Origin: Myxococcales bacterium | GTDB lineage: Bacteria > Myxococcota_A > Polyangia > Polyangiales > Houyiibacteriaceae | Direction: 5' to 3' | NCBI GenBank assembly: GCA_029862185.1 | Contig: JAOTXX010000036.1 | Span: 1 to 41,073 of the forward strand | DNA length: 41,073 nt | Shown here: one piece after another, positions 25,834 through 32,006 of the stretch | Numbering within the stretch: the first letter of the stretch is position 1 | How the letters are laid out: every line of letters starts with the position of its first letter | Made by a program: the position numbers and the translations under genes | The notes under the pieces: model-generated | Told to the model about the DNA's origin: nothing | The model's input: only the letters and a program-made list of their open reading frames with translations | Databases searched by the model: none

Positions 25834-27819
25834 ATGGCTCGTCCCTTTTACGTCACCACGCCGATCTACTACGTCAACGATCGGCCCCACATCGGGCACG
25901 CGTACTCGACCGTCGCCGCGGACGTGGTGTCGAGGTACCAGCGCCTTCGCGGCAAGCCGGCATACTTCCTGACCGGCCTGGACGAGCACGGCCTGAAGAT
26001 CGAGCGCCGCGCGAAGGAAGAGGGGCTCGCGCCCCGAGAATTCGTCGACCGGATGGCGGCGCCGTTCCGACTCGCCTGGGAAGAGCTCGGCTGCGCACAC
26101 GACGGCTTCATCCGAACGACGTCCTCCCAGCACCGCGAGAACGTCCAAGCGCTCTGGAAGCTAATGGCCGCGCGGGGAGACATCTACCTCGACGACTACG
26201 AAGATTGGTACTGCGTTGGCTGCGAGTCCTTCAAGACCGAGAAGGAGCTCCTCGATGGCAATCTCTGCCCGATTCATCAGAAGCCCGTCGAGCGCATCAA
26301 GGAGCGCAGCTACTTCTTCCGCCTGAGCAAGTACACCCAGCCCCTGCTCGATTACTACGAAGCGCATCCGGGATTCGTGAGACCTGACGCGCGCTTCAAC
26401 GAAGTGAAGTCCTTCGTCAAAGAGGGACTACGCGACTTGTCGATTTCGCGGACCAGCTTCCGCTGGGGCGTCCCGGTGCCCGATGACCCGGAGCACGTCG
26501 TCTATGTCTGGCTCGACGCCCTGATGAACTACGTGAGCGCATTGGGCGGTCCTGCCGAAGACGGCGAAGCGCCACTCTACGACGAATTTTGGAAGTCATC
26601 CGAAGCGATCATTCACATCGTCGGCAAGGACATCCTTCGCTTCCACACGATCTACTGGCCTGCGTTCTTGATGAGCGCGGGCATCCGCCTTCCGACCCAG
26701 ATTTGGGCGCACGGCTGGCTCACGGTCAACGGCGAGAAGATGTCGAAGTCCCTCGGCAACTTTCTCCCGCCGGGCCCGCTGGTCGAAGCGGTGGGCGCAG
26801 ATGTACTGCGTTACTACTTCATGCGCGAGGTCGGCTTTGGCCAGGACGGCGACTTCAGCCACCGAAATCTGCTCAATCGGTACAATGGCGAGCTCGCCAA
26901 CGGCCTCGGCAATCTGATGAACCGAATCGTCGCGAGCATCCTCAAGAAAAACCTCGACGGTCGGGTGCCGAAGGTCGACCTCGAGCAACTCGATCCGACC
27001 GACCGGCAGCTGATCGACAGGGCGAAGGACGCGTCCGCGGAAGCGGCCAGGCACCTGGAGGCGCTCGCGTTTCACCGCGCGCTCGACACGATTTGGGAGC
27101 TCGTTTCGGCCGCAAACAAGTACGTCGACTCGACCGAGCCATGGAGGCTCGCCAAGCAGGACGACAAGACACGGCTGGCGCAGGTTTGTTACACGGTGCT
27201 CGAAACGCTCAGATGGCTTTCGATCATGCTGTTTCCGGTGATGCCCGAGAAGTGCAACGAGCTACGTGCGCAGCTCGGGATGCCCCCGCTGCTGCCGACA
27301 GAGCAGGTGGACCTGTGGCCAAGCGCGTGGGGCGGTCTGAGGCCTGGCACGCAGACACAAAGCGCCACACCACTCTTCCCCAGGTTCGACGAGGCCCAGG
27401 AGCGCTCGATGTTGGAGCGTCTCGGCGTCGAGGCTCCCAAGTCAGAACAAGAAAAGGCAGCGGCCATGACGGAGACCGAGAAACTCAAAGACGAATTCAT
27501 CGAGTTCGACGATTTCATGAAGGTCGACCTTCGGGTGGCACTGGTGAAAGAAGCGGAGAAGGTCCAAAAGAGCAAAAAGCTGATCAGGCTCGTCGTCGAC
27601 GCGGGCGAGGCAGAGCCGCGCCAGATCGTCGCCGGCATCGCCGAGCACTACAGTCCCCAGGACCTCATCGGCCGACGAGTCGTGATCGTCGCCAACCTCA
27701 AACCCCGTAAGCTCATGGGCCTGGAGTCGCAAGGGATGGTGCTCGCCGCCAGCGACGAGAGCGGTCTGTGCATGCTCGGCGTCGACAAAGACGTCGAACC
27801 CGGGTCGCGCGCGAAGTGA
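25834..27819 (+). CDS. metG: Methionyl-tRNA synthetase
   Basis: Charges tRNA(Met). It has 661 residues from the ATG at 25834. The class I motifs are HIGH (19-22) and KMSKS (302-306). The zinc knuckle is WYCVGCES...NLCPIH, a C-x2-C/C-x2-H set rather than four cysteines, as in single-knuckle MetRS. The anticodon-binding helical domain spans about 355-520. A C-terminal EMAP/Arc1p-like tRNA-binding domain begins at about 562 (FDDFMKVDLRVALVKEAE, RQIVAGIAEHY, NLKPRKLMGLESQGM), joined by a charged linker; it serves dimerisation and tRNA binding. The TGA overlaps the next gene's GTG. Confidence 0.97.
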   Translation: MARPFYVTTPIYYVNDRPHIGHAYSTVAADVVSRYQRLRGKPAYFLTGLDEHGLKIERRAKEEGLAPREFVDRMAAPFRLAWEELGCAHDGFIRTTSSQHRENVQALWKLMAARGDIYLDDYEDWYCVGCESFKTEKELLDGNLCPIHQKPVERIKERSYFFRLSKYTQPLLDYYEAHPGFVRPDARFNEVKSFVKEGLRDLSISRTSFRWGVPVPDDPEHVVYVWLDALMNYVSALGGPAEDGEAPLYDEFWKSSEAIIHIVGKDILRFHTIYWPAFLMSAGIRLPTQIWAHGWLTVNGEKMSKSLGNFLPPGPLVEAVGADVLRYYFMREVGFGQDGDFSHRNLLNRYNGELANGLGNLMNRIVASILKKNLDGRVPKVDLEQLDPTDRQLIDRAKDASAEAARHLEALAFHRALDTIWELVSAANKYVDSTEPWRLAKQDDKTRLAQVCYTVLETLRWLSIMLFPVMPEKCNELRAQLGMPPLLPTEQVDLWPSAWGGLRPGTQTQSATPLFPRFDEAQERSMLERLGVEAPKSEQEKAAAMTETEKLKDEFIEFDDFMKVDLRVALVKEAEKVQKSKKLIRLVVDAGEAEPRQIVAGIAEHYSPQDLIGRRVVIVANLKPRKLMGLESQGMVLAASDESGLCMLGVDKDVEPGSRAK

Positions 27820-28826
27820 TCCCTCCGCTGACGCCGACGTTCGACGCCGCACTTCGAGACGTGAAAGCTCAACAGCCGCGATTTCGAGGCGCGGCGGCTG
27901 CGCGGCTTGCACACGCTCCGACGGACCGAAGAGACGAAGCCGTGCAAGGCCTGCTCAGCCTGGCAAGGGACGAGGTTGGCGCAGTCCGTGAGGCCGCATT
28001 CGAGTCACTCGGCGCGCTCGGCGCGCGCGAAGGGTTGAGCACCCTGCTCGAGGCCTTCGAGGACGAGCACATCGGCGCCCGTCAAACGGCAGTACTCGCA
28101 GTCGGACGCGTGGCGCCCGACGCCGGAATCGATGCGATTGCCGCCTTGCTCGAGGATCCCCGCCCGGAGATGCGCTTTTCGGCGATATGGACCTTGTCGT
28201 ACCTGGGTGCAGAGCAATCCGAACGGATTGCCGCGGCCCTGGGCGATCGAGACGACGAAGTGCGCGCGCTGGCGATACAATGCCTCGGCGAGCTCGGCGC
28301 CACCGGCAGCGTCGATGCGATCGCGCGCTGCTTGGACGACGCATCGGACTCGGTTCGTTTCGCCGCGGCAACCAGCCTCGCGACCTTGGGCGACGCGAGG
28401 GGCGCCGCAACGCTTCGGGCGTCCCTCGACCAGCCCGACCGTGCCTTTGCTGCGGCGGTCGGGCTTGGCGACCTCGCCGACCGGGATTCGTTGGCGGCGT
28501 TGACGCGGCTTGCGAAGCATCGTTGGCGGTCTCCCATTTTGCGTGCAGCCGCCGCACGCGCCCTCGTCCGTCTCGGCGACCCGGCCGGCGCCGAGGTGAT
28601 TCGCAGGATCGTGCGAAGTTGGCGGATCGAAGCTCGCCAGTACGGCGTGGAGCTCGTAGGGGAGCTCGGCCTGACATCGCTGCTCCCCGACGTGACCCGT
28701 GCGTTGCGTAGGAGCCGAAGGGCCGAAAGGCCGGTGTACGAATCCACGCTCGAGCAGCTCGCACCGAAGAGTGAGAAGGCAAAGGCCTTGCTTGCGTCTC
28801 TGCGCCAGACGAACCACCTTCCGTAG
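27816..28826 (+). CDS. HEAT-repeat protein
   Basis: A 336-residue all-helical protein made of about nine HEAT/PBS-lyase-type repeats. Each has the pattern of an Ala/Leu-rich helix followed by D-x-VR or similar (DEVGAVREAAFESLGALGAR, DEHIGARQTAVLAVGRV, DPRPEMRFSAIWTLSYLG, DDEVRALAIQCLGELGA, DASDSVRFAAATSLATLGD). These repeats form a protein-binding superhelix; no catalytic residues are visible. The GTG start overlaps the metG stop (GTGA), and its TAG overlaps the tatD GTG by one base, so it is translationally embedded in the metG-tatD operon. Partner unknown. Confidence 0.8.
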   Translation: MIPPLTPTFDAALRDVKAQQPRFRGAAAARLAHAPTDRRDEAVQGLLSLARDEVGAVREAAFESLGALGAREGLSTLLEAFEDEHIGARQTAVLAVGRVAPDAGIDAIAALLEDPRPEMRFSAIWTLSYLGAEQSERIAAALGDRDDEVRALAIQCLGELGATGSVDAIARCLDDASDSVRFAAATSLATLGDARGAATLRASLDQPDRAFAAAVGLGDLADRDSLAALTRLAKHRWRSPILRAAAARALVRLGDPAGAEVIRRIVRSWRIEARQYGVELVGELGLTSLLPDVTRALRRSRRAERPVYESTLEQLAPKSEKAKALLASLRQTNHLP

Positions 28827-29617
28827 TGAACCGGGCCATGCTCTTCGACACGCACTGCCACTTGGACGACCCACGTCTCTCCGGAGAGCTGGACGCGGTG
28901 CTCGAGCGCGCCGCGGAAGCGGGCGTACGGCGCATCACCAGCATCGGCTGCGCGAGCGACGTGGCTTCGGTGACCTCCGCGATCGAGATCGCCCGACGAC
29001 ATCCCGACCGAATTTCGGCGACCGTCGGCGTGCATCCGCACGACGCCAAGCATCTCAATGACGCGCTCTGCGATGCGATTCGCGACGCTGGCACCGACGC
29101 GTCAGTGGTGGCCATCGGCGAAACCGGGCTCGACTTCCACTACGACCACTCGCCCCATCCCGCCCAAGAAGAAGCGTTTCGAAGGCAGATCGCGATCGCC
29201 AAGGAGCTCAAGAAGCCGCTGGTCATTCACACGCGATCGGCGCCTGAGGACACCCTCCGAATCTTACGCGAAGAGCGCGCGAAGGACGTGGGCGGCATCA
29301 TCCATTGCTTCAGCGAGGACGCCCCCTTCGCCAAAGCCGCGCTCGATCTGGGATTCGTATCCTCGTTCAGCGGGATCGTGACCTTCAACAAAGCGGTAGC
29401 GGTCCAAGACGCGGCCATCCAGCAGCCGGCCGACGCGCTTCTGATCGAGACGGACGCCCCCTACTTGGCCCCGATGCCGAAGCGTGGAAAACGCAATGAA
29501 CCCGCCTATGTAGCCTATACGGCAGCCCGTATCGCAGAGCTCCGAGGCGAGGACCCGGAGGCTCTGGCACAGGCAAGCTACGAAAACGCCGTGCGAATCT
29601 TTGGAATTCACGAGTGA
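28826..29617 (+). CDS. tatD: TatD-family metal-dependent hydrolase
   Basis: TIM-barrel, metal-dependent deoxyribonuclease family; roles in DNA repair and D-aminoacyl-tRNA-type quality control have been proposed for members. It has 263 residues. The metal ligands are all present: DTHCHLD (about 8-14), GETGLDFH, VIHTRSA, GGIIHCFSED and ETDAPYLAP. It starts at a GTG overlapping the previous stop by one base; an ATG at 28838 would shorten it by four residues. Placement after metG is a common arrangement. Confidence 0.93.
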   Translation: MNRAMLFDTHCHLDDPRLSGELDAVLERAAEAGVRRITSIGCASDVASVTSAIEIARRHPDRISATVGVHPHDAKHLNDALCDAIRDAGTDASVVAIGETGLDFHYDHSPHPAQEEAFRRQIAIAKELKKPLVIHTRSAPEDTLRILREERAKDVGGIIHCFSEDAPFAKAALDLGFVSSFSGIVTFNKAVAVQDAAIQQPADALLIETDAPYLAPMPKRGKRNEPAYVAYTAARIAELRGEDPEALAQASYENAVRIFGIHE

Positions 29618-29648
29618 TCAGGGCAAGGGGCGGTCGAACGCATCCGCC

Positions 29649-29676
29649 TTGACTCCCCCCCGCTCATCACTATCTT
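29649..29676 (+). promoter_or_regulatory. Sigma-70-like promoter of rplC
   Basis: TTGACT (29649-29654) and TATCTT (29671-29676) are 16 bases apart, matching the consensus 5/6 and 4/6. Transcription would start near 29683, giving a ~22-base leader with a GGGGAGA Shine-Dalgarno before the GTG at 29705. The 87-base gap contains little else, so rplC appears to have its own promoter. Confidence 0.65.
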
Positions 29677-29704
29677 TGCGGCCCTTTTCCCGGGGAGAAC
29701 ACTT

Positions 29705-30433
29705 GTGAATACGAATCCCGGCCTCATCGGCACCAAGCTCGGCAACACCCAAATCTTCCTCGACGACGGGGAGGTCCGACGCGTCACTGCAATCAAGGCG
29801 GGGCCCTGCGTGGTCGTGGGCAAGCGCACCCCGGCGAAAGACGGCTACTCCGCGCTGCAGCTCGGCTTTGGCAACCGTCGCGAAGCGCGCGTGAGCAAGC
29901 CCGAGGCGGGCGCATTCAAGAAGGCCAGCGTCGACGCCCAGCGGGTCGTTCGCGAGTTTCGCATCGACGAGTCGCTCCTCGAGCGCTTCGAGGTCGGCCA
30001 GACCCTGGGCGCGGCCGACATCTTTCAGGATGGCCAGTTCGTCGATGTCTCTGCCACGAGCAAGGGCCGTGGCTTCACCGGCGTCATGAGGCGACACAAC
30101 TTCGCTGGCGCCGGCACGGTGGGTCACGGCACGCACGAGGCCAAACGCGGTGGCGGTTCGATCGGTATGGCGACGACCCCGGGCCGTACCCCCCGCGGTC
30201 AGAAAATGGCGGGCCAGCACGGCAACAAGAAGGCAACCATCTTGAACCTTCGCGTCGTCAGGGTGCTCCCGGACGAGAACATCGTTCTGGTCGAAGGCGG
30301 TGTTCCCGGTCCCCGCAACGGTTTTCTCACCTTGAAGGGCGCCATCAAGAAGGCAGCGGTGCCGCTTCCCGAGCGCAAGGTCAAAGAAGAAGAGGCCTCC
30401 GCACAGGCGCCGGAAGCCACCGACGAGGGCTAA
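29705..30433 (+). CDS. rplC: 50S ribosomal protein L3
   Basis: Early-assembling 23S rRNA-binding protein at the peptidyl-transferase centre. It has 242 residues, longer than the 209 of E. coli because of a short N-terminal extension and an acidic C-terminal tail (EEEASAQAPEATDEG). The signature GRGFTGVMRRHNF, the SIGMATTPGRTPRGQKMAGQ loop and NLRVVRVLPDENIVLVEGGVPG are all conserved. In place of the common LGMTQ the N-terminus has LGNTQIF. Unusually, it is not in an S10 operon: rpsJ and rplD are absent and its neighbours are tatD and rlmE. It may be the only copy moved out of S10 or a second copy. Its TAA is directly followed, in frame, by rlmE. Confidence 0.93.
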   Translation: MNTNPGLIGTKLGNTQIFLDDGEVRRVTAIKAGPCVVVGKRTPAKDGYSALQLGFGNRREARVSKPEAGAFKKASVDAQRVVREFRIDESLLERFEVGQTLGAADIFQDGQFVDVSATSKGRGFTGVMRRHNFAGAGTVGHGTHEAKRGGGSIGMATTPGRTPRGQKMAGQHGNKKATILNLRVVRVLPDENIVLVEGGVPGPRNGFLTLKGAIKKAAVPLPERKVKEEEASAQAPEATDEG

Positions 30434-31024
30434 CTGAGCCGCCGCCGCCAGCAGGATCACCACGGACGCCGGGCGCGGCGCGAAGGCTACCCAGCTCGTT
30501 CGGTTTACAAGCTCCAGGAAATCGACCGACGCCTTAATCTGTTCAAGAAAGGCCAGCGCGTTCTCGATCTTGGAGCAAGCCCTGGCTCCTGGACCCTCTA
30601 CGCCGCGGAGAAGGTCGGCCCGGGCGGTCGCGTGATTGGGATCGACCTCAACGACCCGGACCTTGCACTACCGGCCCATGCCGAAATCCGAGTGCTGGAC
30701 GCTTTCGAGGCCGATCCGCAGAGCTTGGGAGGACCGTTCGACCTGGTCATCAGCGACATGGCGCCGAAGACGAGCGGCCAGCGCCATGCCGATCAGTTCC
30801 GAAGCTACGAGCTCGTCATGCGCGCGCTCGAGCTCGGCAAGGCGGTGCTGCGGCCGGGCGGCTGCTTCGTCGCGAAGATCTTCCAGGGCGCCGAGTTCGA
30901 GGACGCACGCAGTGCGATGCGCGAAGTGTTCGGCAAAGTCCGGACCATTCGCCCTGAGGCAACACGTGACGAAAGCTACGAGCTGTTCTTGGTTGGCCTG
31001 GGATTTGAGCCACTCAGTTCTTGA
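30434..31024 (+). CDS. rlmE: 23S rRNA (uridine2552-2'-O)-methyltransferase RlmE (FtsJ), CTG start
   Basis: SAM-dependent 2'-O-methyltransferase for U2552 of 23S rRNA. The catalytic tetrad is complete: K in ARSVYKL, D in VISDMAP, K in FVAKIFQG and E in DESYELFL. SAM motif I is LDLGASPGSWTLY. All frame codons from the rplC stop at 30431 to 30632 lack ATG, GTG and TTG, and the GTG at 30632 would remove the first Lys and motif I. The first codon after the stop is CTG (30434), preceded at four bases by GAGGG (30425-30429), which fits initiation. The product then has 196 residues starting like other RlmE proteins (SRRRQQDHHGRRARREGYPARS). It is coupled to rplC and overlaps the convergent lipoprotein gene by 11 bases. 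Confidence 0.85.
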   Translation: MSRRRQQDHHGRRARREGYPARSVYKLQEIDRRLNLFKKGQRVLDLGASPGSWTLYAAEKVGPGGRVIGIDLNDPDLALPAHAEIRVLDAFEADPQSLGGPFDLVISDMAPKTSGQRHADQFRSYELVMRALELGKAVLRPGGCFVAKIFQGAEFEDARSAMREVFGKVRTIRPEATRDESYELFLVGLGFEPLSS

Positions 31025-32006
31025 GCGCCTCGAGCCGTGCGCGCGCGCGATCCGCATAGGGCCCATCCGGATCGAGATTCGCGGCGCGCCTCAGGTGGGC
31101 GCGAGCCTTCCCAAGCTGGCCCTGTTTTGCCAGGATGGAGCCGTAGGCATACTGAAGCGCTGGATCGCGCTCGTTCTGTCCGACAGCGCGACGCATCGTT
31201 GCTTCCGCCGCGTCGAGGTCCCCGGTTGCGTACTGCGCCAAGGCGAGCTCCGCGAGAAGCTCCGTAGGAGGCGGTTCGGGCGCCTGCCGGAGCGCCGTCT
31301 GCAGAACCGGCACCGCCTCGGCCGGTAAGCCGGCACGCCGCAAACCCTCCCCGACCGCGATCGACAGTAAGACGTCACCGAGGACCATCGGACGGACTGC
31401 GCGGAGCTGCGCCGCTGCGTCTTCGGGCCGCCCTGCATCGAGAAGCATCATGGCTAAATTGATTCGCGGGATCGGATCGTCAGGGAGTCGATCGATGGTC
31501 GCGAGGTATTCACGTTCGGCATCCACCAGCTCTCCGAGCTCTTCGTAGGAGAGCGCGAGGTTGAACCGGGCAGCAGCGAGCCCAGGGTCCAGAGCGACCG
31601 CGCGTTCGAGCATCGCCGTCGCCTCCGTGAGCTTGCCCGCTTCCCGCAAGAGCACGCCCAGATTGTTGAACGGTTCGGCGAAGTTCGGGTCGAGGGCGGT
31701 CGCACGCCGGTACGCCTTCTCGGCTAAGGCCCAATCACTCGTCTCTTCGTGCGAGAGCCCCAAATCGAGCCAGGCCCTGGCGTCGTTCGGATCATCGGCA
31801 AGTGCCTTCTCGAAAACACTTTTCGCCTCCGCAACCTTGCCTTCGGCGAGCAAGCGCTCTCCGCGAAGCACATCGGGGCGGGCCGAAGGATGACTGACGA
31901 CGGAGCGCGATGGCAGTTCGGCCGGTGCGCCTGGACTGGAGCCACAGCCGGCACCGAGCGCTCCGAGGATCGCCCCGCAAAACAGCAGAGCACCCAGCGC
32001 TTTCAA
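31014..32006 (-). CDS. TPR-repeat lipoprotein
   Basis: A 330-residue predicted lipoprotein: signal MKALGALLFCGAILGALGAGC with a good lipobox at Cys21. About seven TPR repeats cover residues 45-325 (GERLLAEGKVAEAKSVFEKA, AWLDLGLSHEETSDWALAEK, PFNNLGVLLREAGKLTEATA, ARFNLALSYEELGELVDAER, AELALAQYATGDLDAAEATM). Such PilF/NlpI-like proteins scaffold envelope complexes; PilF assists secretin assembly for type IV pili, and pilT lies in this window, but the link is only suggestive. The TTG start overlaps the glnD stop (TTGA) and a GAGG Shine-Dalgarno lies four bases upstream, so it is coupled to glnD. Confidence 0.85.
   Translation of the reverse strand: MKALGALLFCGAILGALGAGCGSSPGAPAELPSRSVVSHPSARPDVLRGERLLAEGKVAEAKSVFEKALADDPNDARAWLDLGLSHEETSDWALAEKAYRRATALDPNFAEPFNNLGVLLREAGKLTEATAMLERAVALDPGLAAARFNLALSYEELGELVDAEREYLATIDRLPDDPIPRINLAMMLLDAGRPEDAAAQLRAVRPMVLGDVLLSIAVGEGLRRAGLPAEAVPVLQTALRQAPEPPPTELLAELALAQYATGDLDAAEATMRRAVGQNERDPALQYAYGSILAKQGQLGKARAHLRRAANLDPDGPYADRARARLEALKN

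Noticed and set aside
26589-27710. Long alternative frame inside metG
   Set aside because: Arg/Gly-rich translation with no motifs; metG occupies the region with all class I signatures.
27955-29115. Long minus-strand frame over the HEAT and tatD genes
   Set aside because: No motifs; both plus-strand genes are recognised and coupled.
30632-31024. GTG-initiated 130-residue reading of rlmE
   Set aside because: It lacks the first catalytic Lys and the SAM-binding motif I, which lie in the same open frame upstream; the CTG at 30434 with a Shine-Dalgarno explains the whole protein.
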